From Elysia marginata (lineage: Eukaryota; Mollusca; Gastropoda; Plakobranchidae), in the NCBI GenBank assembly GCA_019649035.1, contig BMAT01004790.1, forward strand, positions 104,663 to 168,662: 64,000 nucleotides of DNA, given 5' to 3'. How positions within the stretch are numbered: position 1 is the stretch's first letter; each line of letters begins with the position of its first letter. Below the pieces are notes generated by a model, which was not told the DNA's origin, ran no database searches, and saw nothing but the letters and a program-made list of their open reading frames with translations. The position numbers were made by a program, and so were the translations under genes. This document shows positions 56,147 through 64,000 of the stretch, piece after piece.

Positions 56147-59100
56147 ATGAATTATGAATTTTCATTAAAGTTATCAAAACATCTTGCAATGAAAATGATA
56201 TTCTTACAATTGACTTTTTTCTCCATTTATTATGGATTTGCTCAAGATAGAGTCATTTCTGGAGAGGTCAAAGATGAAAGCGGGTCGCCTTTGATGGGTG
56301 TAACCATTTTGGAGAAAGGGACTAATAACGGAGTTCAGACGGATCTTTATGGTGCCTTTTCGTTGAATGTCTCACAGGGTAGTATTTTGCAGTTTAGTTT
56401 CACGGGGTTCAAAACAAGAGAAATGACAGTGGAGAGTATTCTTTCCTATCCGAAAGTTGTTTTACGGGTAGAATCTAATGTTTTGGATGAAGTTGTAGTG
56501 GTGGGTTATGGGGCCATGAAAAAGTCTGACTTGACAGGGGCGGTGGCGTCCTTAAAAGCAGAAGATGTTTTAAAAGGAGGGGTTGTGAGTAACATAAGTC
56601 AGGCAATACGAGGAAAAGTTGCGGGGGTTGTGGTAACTCAAAATTCAAATGCTCCGGGAGGAAGCCTTTCAATTCGAATAAGAGGTTCAAACTCCATAAG
56701 TGGATCTAATGAGCCACTTTATGTTCTAGACGGGTTTCCTTCGAAGAAGGGGTTTAACATAAACCCCTCTGATATAGCGTCTATTGAAGTATTAAAAGAT
56801 GCTTCTGCAACAGCTGTATATGGTTCCAGGGGAGCCAATGGAGTTGTTCTTATTACAACAAAAAGAGGGATTTCGGGAAAGAGTACTATCAGTTATAACG
56901 GGTACTATGGTGTTCAAAACCCTGCTATTCCATTTGATTTTTTGAATGCTCGTGAATATATGGAATTAGCCAATGAGTTGCACAGGGAAAAATCTGGAAA
57001 TGAGAATGTTAAAAATGGTGTGTTCACAGATTCTCAGTTAAATAGTGATGTGGATACAGATTGGATAAAAATTACAACTAGAATGGCGAATGTTCAAAGT
57101 CATGGTCTTGAAGTTTTTGGGGGGAGTGATAAAACCAAAGTGGCCATGACAGGTGGGTATTTCAATCAGCAGGGGGTTCTTAAAAACACCTCTTTTGAGA
57201 GATACTCTGGAAGGGTAAATGTTGATCAAAAGGTAAATAATTATATAAAAGCAGGTTTATCTTTGATGGCACAAAGAGAGGGGTCTAATTTTCAAAAATA
57301 TTCAGGAAATATACTTGGATCTAATGTGTTGCTCAGCATATTAACATATAACCCAGGGATACCAGTCTATAACAAAGATGGTTCTTTCGCTAGACCTGCA
57401 GGAGGTAAAGGAGATAACCCCTTGGCAAATCTTTTGTCTAGGAAGAATAGAAATGTTGTTGATAAGTTTAATGGAACTGCCTATTTAGAGATAGCTCCTT
57501 TAAATGGACTTGTAATAACAAGTCACTTGGGAACACTTGTTCGGAAAGTAAAGGTAAGTAAATACCTCATGAAGTCATCCTACAAAGGGAGTATAGACGG
57601 AGGAAATGCTCAAGTAGAAATCAATGATTCCAGTCACAACCTTATAGATGTGTTGATTAACTACAAAAAAGAAATCAATGATAGTAATTCCTTTTCTGTG
57701 ATGGGGGGGTACTCTTATGAAACATTTGAGAATTCAAGTTTGAATAATGAGGTATACAAATTTCCCACAGATTTGTATGAGTCGAATAATCTTGGTGCGG
57801 CATCTAAAATCAGAAAAGTTGGTTCGTATAGGTCAAATCATTTGATAGCATCTATGTTTGGGAGGGTAATTTTTTCTATGCTTGACAGATACTTGTTTAC
57901 GGCTACCGTCAGGGCAGATGGGTCTTCTAGATTTGGATCGGAGAACCGATGGGCGGTATTTCCCTCTGGGGCATTTTCATGGAAAGTTATTAAAGAGCCT
58001 TTTATGAAGAATCTCGGGGTTTTTTCAGATTTGAAGTTGAGATTAAGTTATGGGCAAACTGGAAACCAAAGTATTGGAGACTACTTATCCTATTCTATTC
58101 TAGATAATACTAGGTACACTTATAATGGAAAAGATAATAACACGGCAACGAGGATTAAGCAAAATAATCCAGAAAATAAGAAACTGAAATGGGAGACAAC
58201 TTCACAATACAACCTTGGGCTTGATTTTGGGTTACTTAAAAACCGTTTGACTTTTAATCTAAATGCATACCAAAAAAAGACTGACGATTTGTTGATGAGG
58301 TCTAATCTCCCGTCATATTCGGGTTATTCTTCTGGGATTAGGAATATAGGGAGCATGTCTAATAGAGGAATAGAGTTTGCTATGTTCACAAAGAATGTTG
58401 TAGGGGAATTTGTGTGGGATACGCAATTAAATTTAGCAACTAATAAGAATAGTGTCGATAAAACTGGAGAACAGGGAGACATATACATATCGTCCTCGAA
58501 GCCAATAGGATCTGTTTCACATGAAAATTATGCAGTTATTCGAAAAGGAAGTCCTTTGGGGTCTTTGTTTGGGTATAAGTATTTGGGGGTTCTTCAGAAA
58601 GGAGAGAAATATGGTCCCCAACCTGATTCTAAACCAGGAGATCCAAAGTTTGCAGACATTAACGGCGATGGAAAGATAGATTCTTATGACAGAGTGATAA
58701 TAGGAAAGGCTTATCCCGATTTTACAATCGGGGTTACAAATAATTTCTCTTATAAAGGGTTTGACTTCAGTATATTTATCCAAGGTGTTTTTGGAAATGA
58801 GTTGCTAAACATGACGCGAATGAACTTAGAGTATAGTCGCACAAGAGATGCTCTAAAACGTTGGACGCCTGAAAATATAAATTCTAATATCCCAAGAAAT
58901 GGATTCTATACCAGCAAATATGGAGGTTATATTAATGATCATTTTGTAGAAGATGCAAGCTTTTTAAGACTTTCGAATATGACTTTTGGATATAAAATCC
59001 CTTTTAGTAACGAAGTTTTTCAATTTGTTAGAGTATATTTAACTGCTCAGAACTTACTTACACTGACGAATTATTCAGGGTGGAATCCTGAAGTAAATAC

Positions 59101-59212
59101 TAAAGCTTATGAAAGTAGCTCCTCGCAGACCGGAAATGCCGGTGCGGGTCTAGATTTTAACTCCTATCCTAATATGCGCGTGTTTACAGTGGGTATAAAT
59201 ATTAAATTCTAA
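56147..59212 (+). CDS. TonB-linked outer membrane receptor, SusC/RagA family (locus 2)
   Basis: A 1021-residue importer from the ATG at 56147 (a longer frame from 56120 starts at TTG). It has a signal peptide ending GFAQ (about residue 33), a carboxypeptidase-regulatory-like domain (VISGEVKDESGSPLMGVTIL), the TonB-box-like EVVVVGYGAMKKSDLTGAV, the plug with IRIRGSNSISGSNEPLYVLD and DASATAVYGSRGANGVVLI, then the barrel ending in phenylalanine. The C-terminal half contains DINGDGKIDSYDRVIIG, the Dx(D/N)xDG loop common in SusC. Pairs with the SusD that follows after 39 bases. Confidence 0.94.
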   Translation: MNYEFSLKLSKHLAMKMIFLQLTFFSIYYGFAQDRVISGEVKDESGSPLMGVTILEKGTNNGVQTDLYGAFSLNVSQGSILQFSFTGFKTREMTVESILSYPKVVLRVESNVLDEVVVVGYGAMKKSDLTGAVASLKAEDVLKGGVVSNISQAIRGKVAGVVVTQNSNAPGGSLSIRIRGSNSISGSNEPLYVLDGFPSKKGFNINPSDIASIEVLKDASATAVYGSRGANGVVLITTKRGISGKSTISYNGYYGVQNPAIPFDFLNAREYMELANELHREKSGNENVKNGVFTDSQLNSDVDTDWIKITTRMANVQSHGLEVFGGSDKTKVAMTGGYFNQQGVLKNTSFERYSGRVNVDQKVNNYIKAGLSLMAQREGSNFQKYSGNILGSNVLLSILTYNPGIPVYNKDGSFARPAGGKGDNPLANLLSRKNRNVVDKFNGTAYLEIAPLNGLVITSHLGTLVRKVKVSKYLMKSSYKGSIDGGNAQVEINDSSHNLIDVLINYKKEINDSNSFSVMGGYSYETFENSSLNNEVYKFPTDLYESNNLGAASKIRKVGSYRSNHLIASMFGRVIFSMLDRYLFTATVRADGSSRFGSENRWAVFPSGAFSWKVIKEPFMKNLGVFSDLKLRLSYGQTGNQSIGDYLSYSILDNTRYTYNGKDNNTATRIKQNNPENKKLKWETTSQYNLGLDFGLLKNRLTFNLNAYQKKTDDLLMRSNLPSYSGYSSGIRNIGSMSNRGIEFAMFTKNVVGEFVWDTQLNLATNKNSVDKTGEQGDIYISSSKPIGSVSHENYAVIRKGSPLGSLFGYKYLGVLQKGEKYGPQPDSKPGDPKFADINGDGKIDSYDRVIIGKAYPDFTIGVTNNFSYKGFDFSIFIQGVFGNELLNMTRMNLEYSRTRDALKRWTPENINSNIPRNGFYTSKYGGYINDHFVEDASFLRLSNMTFGYKIPFSNEVFQFVRVYLTAQNLLTLTNYSGWNPEVNTKAYESSSSQTGNAGAGLDFNSYPNMRVFTVGINIKF

Positions 59213-59251
59213 GCAGTCTATTTTTTTGGAAACTACTAAATACTAATAATT

Positions 59252-60799
59252 ATGGACAGAATTAGCAAGCTTTTATTTTCTTTACTAGTAATTTTTGAGT
59301 TTGCGTGTACTAATCTTGAACCTGAAGTATACAGCAATCTCACAATTGATAACGCTTACAACAATAAGTCAGACATACAAGCGGCACTAACGGGGTTATA
59401 CGCCGGACTAAATGGACCTACAAAAGGTGACTACTTTTTTTACTATGCAGGTTATATGGTTATGATCACCGACTATGCTTGTGATATGGGGCTTTCTGAA
59501 AAAGTCGCTCCAAAAAAAATGAGTGATTTTTCATATGGAGCAAACAATGGATATATCGAGCATAACTGGAAAAACATGTATCAGCTGATAGGTAATGCTA
59601 ATTTACTGATATCAAAAGTTCGAAATGTGAAGGGTATGACAGATAGAGAAAAAACTCTCGTGGAAGGACAAGCGCGGTTTCTAAGAGCTCTATCATACCG
59701 TGACCTAACTGATGGGTGGGGTAAAGTCCCCTTAATTTTAGAAAGATCTAAACCTACTACGGAATTATATAATGCACCATTGACTGCTGTGAAAGAGATA
59801 GATGCTCAAATTATTAAAGATTGTAAGTTTGCCATAAAAAACCTTCCGAAGAAGTGGGAAAATGGACAAGGAGTTGCTAGGGCAACAAAAGGGGCGGCAC
59901 TTACTTTACTGGGAAAGATATACATGCGTAGCCATGATTATAAAAACGCCAAAAAATACATAGACCAAGTATTAAAATTAGAACAAGAAGGAGTTTATCA
60001 GCTTAACCCTGACTTCAAAGAAGAATGGGCAGATACAAATAAGTTAGATAAAGGAATGATTTTTGGAGTTTTACATGAAGCAACTCTAAATGGTGGGGAA
60101 ATTGCAAACCATTTTGGTCCTTCTGACCATAAAGAGGTACAAAAGAGATGGCAATATTATGCGGTATCCTTACAATTTTGGAGGACTTATTCTGACAAAG
60201 ACCCTAGGAGAGAGTTCTTTTATTACAATTATGAAGGTGCTACTCCAAGAGACGAAACAACTAAAGATGGGTTCTTTTACAAATTGCCTAGTCCAGGTGA
60301 GACAAAAGCTCCTGATAAAAACACGAAATTATTAAAAAATTTGGCAACCAAGAAGTATTCGTATGGTATGGTGAGTGACTCGTACTATGATGGAAGGACT
60401 ATTCAGATATTTAGATTAGCTGATGTGATATTGTGCAAAGCGGAAATTGAAAATGAGCTTACTGGTCCAGCCGTGGCATTAACTTATCTAAATAGAATTA
60501 GAAACCGAGCAGGGGCGCCAGAATACGGTTCTAATAATACATCTTTTCCAACTCCATCTAGTAAAGAGATGATGAGAGATTATATTTTGGATGAAAGGGG
60601 ATTTGAATTAGTTTTTGAATATCACAGGCGAGCAGATTTGATTAGGTTAGGAAAGTTTGTAGATAAATCTAATGAGTACCTTAAAAAAAGAGGATTAAAA
60701 GAAATAGTAAGAGATGAATTAAAGTATTTTCCGTACCCACTTACAGAGGCAACTCTCCATAATGAAATGGCAAAAGAAAACATTAAAAGATTACCTTAG
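59252..60799 (+). CDS. SusD/RagB family nutrient-binding lipoprotein (locus 2)
   Basis: A 515-residue surface lipoprotein (FEFACTNLEPE, Cys 19) with a canonical SusD fold: AALTGLYAGLNG, VEGQARFLRALSYRDLTDGWG, GKIYMRSHDYKNAKKYIDQV, then RLADVILCKAEIENELTG, YLNRIRNRAGAPEYG and DERGFELVFEYHRRADLIRLG. It is the more typical SusD of the two in this window. It is followed by the arylsulfotransferase-family gene after two bases. Confidence 0.94.
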   Translation: MDRISKLLFSLLVIFEFACTNLEPEVYSNLTIDNAYNNKSDIQAALTGLYAGLNGPTKGDYFFYYAGYMVMITDYACDMGLSEKVAPKKMSDFSYGANNGYIEHNWKNMYQLIGNANLLISKVRNVKGMTDREKTLVEGQARFLRALSYRDLTDGWGKVPLILERSKPTTELYNAPLTAVKEIDAQIIKDCKFAIKNLPKKWENGQGVARATKGAALTLLGKIYMRSHDYKNAKKYIDQVLKLEQEGVYQLNPDFKEEWADTNKLDKGMIFGVLHEATLNGGEIANHFGPSDHKEVQKRWQYYAVSLQFWRTYSDKDPRREFFYYNYEGATPRDETTKDGFFYKLPSPGETKAPDKNTKLLKNLATKKYSYGMVSDSYYDGRTIQIFRLADVILCKAEIENELTGPAVALTYLNRIRNRAGAPEYGSNNTSFPTPSSKEMMRDYILDERGFELVFEYHRRADLIRLGKFVDKSNEYLKKRGLKEIVRDELKYFPYPLTEATLHNEMAKENIKRLP

Positions 60800-60801
60800 T
60801 T

Positions 60802-62319
60802 ATGTTTAAGGAGAGTAAGAAAAGGGCGCTTTTACTTTTTCTATTAACATTTGCCATTGTTGGATGGTTTTATTACAAAAGTTGTATTACTATCAGTAGT
60901 GTAACTGTGGATTCCGTGAAGAATCCGTCATTGCAGGGGCGCATTTTAATTCAATTGAATAAACCGGGAAGGGTATTTGTTGAGTATTGGAACGCGAATA
61001 GTGACAAAAGGTATAGAACTCCGACAACAAAAAATCAAAAACAACATACGATTCCTCTATTACTTTTACATCCCGATACAACCTATTTTTATAGAGTTTT
61101 TGTGGATAATTTCCCTAAAAGAAGCACAGATACATATAGTTTCAAAACTAATGAAATTCCATCTTGGATGGACTTTCGGAAATGGCTTGCAAAAGAGAAA
61201 GAAACGAATCACGGTATCCCAAAAATGGATTATTTAGGGGGAGGTATGATTATGACCTATTATCGAGGATATCCGGGAAACATAGCGATTATAGACGAGG
61301 AGGGAAATACACGCTGGTATTGGAAGGACAGCTTAGGAGTACGATTAGCGACTCTGACCCCTAGAAATACAATACTCGTTTTGTTGGCTCCAGCCACAGA
61401 AGGAAAAGCTTATGAAGAAACCATCCCTAAAAAATTTAATGATGATGTGAGAAAATATTACCTCCGAACTGGGAAGATTGGGTTCTTGGGGGGGACAGAA
61501 ATTGCCGAGATAGACCTCACAGGGAAGGTGCTTTGGCGCTTAAATACAGAAAAGAAAGGTCTTATAATTCATCATGCTCTTGCTATAAATAAAGATTCTC
61601 ACATTATTGCTATATCGCGAGATTTCAAACTTCACAAAATAAATGTCCGAGGTAAGGTTATTGATACTCTTTGGGGAGATGCAATTGTAGAAATAGATTC
61701 AACAGGAAAAGTGTTAAAGAAATGGTCTCCATGGTCAAATTGGGATATTTCCAATGATAAAAAAATAAAAGACCTTTACATGGACCGGTTTCATTTTAAC
61801 TCTTTTGCAGAAAAGGGGCATGGAGAATATCTGTTATCCACGCCAATAGAGAATCAAATATGGAAGGTAAATATAAACAACGGGAAGTTAGTTTGGAGAT
61901 TTGGAAAAAATGGAGATTTCAAGATTGATAAAACAGCGTTGTTTTACTTTCAGCATGATATTCAAATAGATAGTCAAGGACATCTGACACTTTTTGATAA
62001 TGGGGATAACCCAGATGACCAAACTCCTAATGAATTAAGAGTTTCGCGAACACGTTCTTTTTCCCTAGATGAATCTTCAATGACCTCAAAATCTATAGTA
62101 GATGCCCCATTACCTTCCCCCTATTACTCATCTAGAATGGGAGGATGTGTGACTCTTCCAAATGGGAACATACTACAAACGAGCTCAAAAACAGGTGGGG
62201 TGTTATTAACAAATAAAAGGGGTAATGTCCTTTGGAAAATAAAACTCCCGTTTATATGTTACAAATCTAATTATATACCTAAGACCGTATGGGAAAATTA
62301 TTTCAATTATTCAGAATAA
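60802..62319 (+). CDS. Arylsulfotransferase (ASST) family protein
   Basis: A 505-residue protein with an N-terminal membrane anchor (about 8-25), an immunoglobulin-like N-terminal domain (30-115) and a six-bladed beta-propeller typical of ASST enzymes. FQHDIQIDSQGHLTLFDNGD resembles the segment with the catalytic histidine of E. coli AssT, and HHALAINKDSHIIAIS and RFHFNS carry further histidines. Classical ASSTs move sulfate between phenols without PAPS; the substrate here is unknown. It stands between SusD and a hydrolase-like gene, so it probably acts in the same utilisation locus. Confidence 0.75.
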   Translation: MFKESKKRALLLFLLTFAIVGWFYYKSCITISSVTVDSVKNPSLQGRILIQLNKPGRVFVEYWNANSDKRYRTPTTKNQKQHTIPLLLLHPDTTYFYRVFVDNFPKRSTDTYSFKTNEIPSWMDFRKWLAKEKETNHGIPKMDYLGGGMIMTYYRGYPGNIAIIDEEGNTRWYWKDSLGVRLATLTPRNTILVLLAPATEGKAYEETIPKKFNDDVRKYYLRTGKIGFLGGTEIAEIDLTGKVLWRLNTEKKGLIIHHALAINKDSHIIAISRDFKLHKINVRGKVIDTLWGDAIVEIDSTGKVLKKWSPWSNWDISNDKKIKDLYMDRFHFNSFAEKGHGEYLLSTPIENQIWKVNINNGKLVWRFGKNGDFKIDKTALFYFQHDIQIDSQGHLTLFDNGDNPDDQTPNELRVSRTRSFSLDESSMTSKSIVDAPLPSPYYSSRMGGCVTLPNGNILQTSSKTGGVLLTNKRGNVLWKIKLPFICYKSNYIPKTVWENYFNYSE

Positions 62320-62321
62320 AA

Positions 62322-64000
62322 ATGAAAAAAAACCTTCTGATAATAACACTAATATCGGTGGTTACATCTGCATCTGTATATTGTCAGTATGGGGATTATA
62401 ACAATGCTAAGCGTAGGGGCATTATCTATCCACCTGAGAAGGCTTTATGGAAGCCGGACTCTTTGGGCACACAACGCGCAGTCGTAAAAGTTTACAAAGC
62501 GGTCAAAGATATTACCATAAGTATAAATTGGCGAAATCGTAATGTAAAGAATGATCAAAAAGTTTATGTGGTTGACAGCATCTCAAATACTTTTGTAACT
62601 AGCCATGCCCTACAAATGGGGGATGAAAAGGGGGTTGTCCACTTCCAAACAACTGGTAAAAAGAAGGGCATTTATTATGTTTATTTTTTGCCATATACTA
62701 TGTCTGGGACTAACTATCCTTCATTTGATTATCAAACCTCAATGCCGACAAAAGAAAATATGGTAGAGACAAGTAAAAACATAGCAGAGGTTATAAGGAT
62801 AGAATCTATTGATTCGTTCAACTCTAATTATCCTATGGAAGTTATTGCTACGGATGAGGAAACAAAACAATTGATTCTTATGTCCAAAGGGAAATCGTAT
62901 CTTGTATTTCCCGAAAAAAGAGATAACCCTATTGTAATGCAAAGACACCTTCCCCAAAAGTGGGTAAAGAGCCTTCCCACTTTTTTAGAAGATCGTACAA
63001 AAAGAGGGGAAAACTTCAGCTTTCAATTAGGGATATGGGCTTTTAAGAAAGAATTAAAACACATCCGTTTAAAATCTTCAGATTTAAAATTTGGAAAAAA
63101 TAAAATTCCCTTTACTGCAGTTAATTGTTTCAATACTGAGGGGACGGATTATGAGGGGAACTTCTTTAATCGTGAAATAAATATCCCAAAGGGGATTATA
63201 CAGCCTCTTTGGGTTGGCATCCAGATACCAAAAGATGCCGTTGAAGGTTTGTATGTGGGAAATATCACACTAAGTGCAGATGGCGTGGCATCGACAACAG
63301 TCCCTATCAGGATATATGTTATCAATGACACAGCAAAAGACAAGGGCATCTATTCTCCCTGGAAGCAAACAAGGCTACATTGGTTGAACTCAACATTGGC
63401 ACAAGAGCATACAATTATACCTCCCTATATACCTGTAAGGGTTTCCGAGAAAGCACTATCCATATTGGGACGCGATATTGTTTTAGGAGAGCATGGACTT
63501 CCAAAGCAAATCCGTTCCTACTTTTCTGAAACAATGACGAATATAGAAAGCAGGTCTAGTAATATGCTTTCGCAACCTTTTGATTTTGAGGTCATCGAAA
63601 CTAAAAAAGGAACGCTTAAATTTGAGGCTACTCCCCTTGTTTTTACTAGAAAGGAAGAGGGGCTGGTTGTGTGGGAAAGTAAGCTAAAAAATCCAAGACT
63701 TACTATTTCTATAAAAGGCTCTTTGGAGTTTGATGGGTTTGTGGGATACCAACTTGAAATGACCGCCAAAGAAGAAATAGATATAGCCGATTCTCGTCTT
63801 GTAATACGCATGGTCTCCGATAGTGCGGAATATATATTAGGCTTGGGTTATAAAGGTGGGAAATGCCCGGAAATTGTCGACTGGAAGTGGGATGTGAAGC
63901 GCAAGAATCAGGATGGCGTATGGCTTGGAAATGTTAACAAAGGACTGAAAATAGAGTTTAAGGATGAGCATTATAAACGCCCACTCAACACAAATTTTTA
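62322..64000 (+). CDS. Glycoside-hydrolase-like secreted protein (DUF6067 / GH123-related), truncated
   Basis: At least 559 codons run from an ATG three bases after the ASST gene off the right edge. A signal peptide (about 1-22, ending VYCQ) is followed by beta-sandwich sequence; then SPWKQTRLHWLNSTLAQEHT, IPPYIPVRVSEKALSILGRD, QDGVWLGNVNKGLKIEF and YKRPLNTNF are the repeated landmarks of DUF6067 proteins, which carry a GH123-like catalytic domain further on. The catalytic part is outside the window. A beta-N-acetylhexosaminidase-like activity is an inference from the family. Confidence 0.65.
   Translation, partial: MKKNLLIITLISVVTSASVYCQYGDYNNAKRRGIIYPPEKALWKPDSLGTQRAVVKVYKAVKDITISINWRNRNVKNDQKVYVVDSISNTFVTSHALQMGDEKGVVHFQTTGKKKGIYYVYFLPYTMSGTNYPSFDYQTSMPTKENMVETSKNIAEVIRIESIDSFNSNYPMEVIATDEETKQLILMSKGKSYLVFPEKRDNPIVMQRHLPQKWVKSLPTFLEDRTKRGENFSFQLGIWAFKKELKHIRLKSSDLKFGKNKIPFTAVNCFNTEGTDYEGNFFNREINIPKGIIQPLWVGIQIPKDAVEGLYVGNITLSADGVASTTVPIRIYVINDTAKDKGIYSPWKQTRLHWLNSTLAQEHTIIPPYIPVRVSEKALSILGRDIVLGEHGLPKQIRSYFSETMTNIESRSSNMLSQPFDFEVIETKKGTLKFEATPLVFTRKEEGLVVWESKLKNPRLTISIKGSLEFDGFVGYQLEMTAKEEIDIADSRLVIRMVSDSAEYILGLGYKGGKCPEIVDWKWDVKRKNQDGVWLGNVNKGLKIEFKDEHYKRPLNTNF

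Overview
The window is AT-rich chromosomal DNA from a member of the Bacteroidota. The evidence is two SusC/SusD outer-membrane uptake pairs, -7 promoter boxes of the form TAnnTTTG or TAnnTTCG instead of sigma70 boxes, weak Shine-Dalgarno leaders, MnmD, HemJ, a DUF721-recF pair, tgt next to an LptF/G permease, pdhA next to pdhC, and an HU / small basic protein / RNase G cluster. I cannot place it below phylum; the gene content would fit a small-genome flavobacterium or a relative. No rRNA or tRNA gene and no CRISPR array was seen. A run of 266 N (54100-54365) marks an assembly gap.

Layout. 1-11 kb is housekeeping: an unidentified truncated frame at the left edge, mnmD and a UMF1 transporter (minus), then gcvH-gcvT-holA, ridA-hemJ, gyrB, mdh, trpA-manA (plus). 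11.7-18.4 kb is the first uptake locus: SusC, SusD, a HExxH zinc metallohydrolase lipoprotein and another lipoprotein. 18.5-22.1 kb holds yebC, a 2[4Fe-4S] ferredoxin, tatA, a PaaE-like reductase and purE. 22.3-23.8 kb holds a BspA-type leucine-rich-repeat lipoprotein followed by a decayed gene. 24-34.3 kb (plus) is tgt-lptG, pdhA-pdhC, ppiD-xth-ompA and purH. 34.3-41.1 kb (minus) is fumC-map, rfbB-recF-DUF721 and LOG-aroB. 41.3-46.1 kb (plus) is an IscA-type protein, a large acyltransferase carrying a C11 tract, and sufB-sufC. 46.1-53.7 kb (minus) is sdhCAB, SCO, RNase G, a 31-residue basic protein, HU, and metF behind a SAM-I riboswitch.

53.7-56.1 kb is a scar: the assembly gap, a frameshifted IS1595/ISXO2-type transposase and several short unrecognised frames, bounded by two arms of an inverted repeat that also occurs as about 100-bp elements at 20.1 and 41.2 kb. 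56.1 kb to the right edge is a second polysaccharide-utilisation-like locus: SusC, SusD, an arylsulfotransferase-family protein and a truncated glycoside-hydrolase-like protein (DUF6067/GH123-related).

How the genes work together. Central metabolism is well represented (PDH E1 alpha and E2, malate dehydrogenase, fumarase, succinate dehydrogenase), with Fe-S assembly (SufBC, IscA-type) to supply it and one-carbon genes (GcvH, GcvT, MetF). The accessory interest lies in the two uptake loci, the possibly phase-variable acyltransferase, the repeat family and the riboswitch. The promoter boxes also decide several start codons: in three genes (UMF1, gcvH, fumC) the longest open frame begins at a TTG that lies inside the -7 box, so the downstream ATG is the start.
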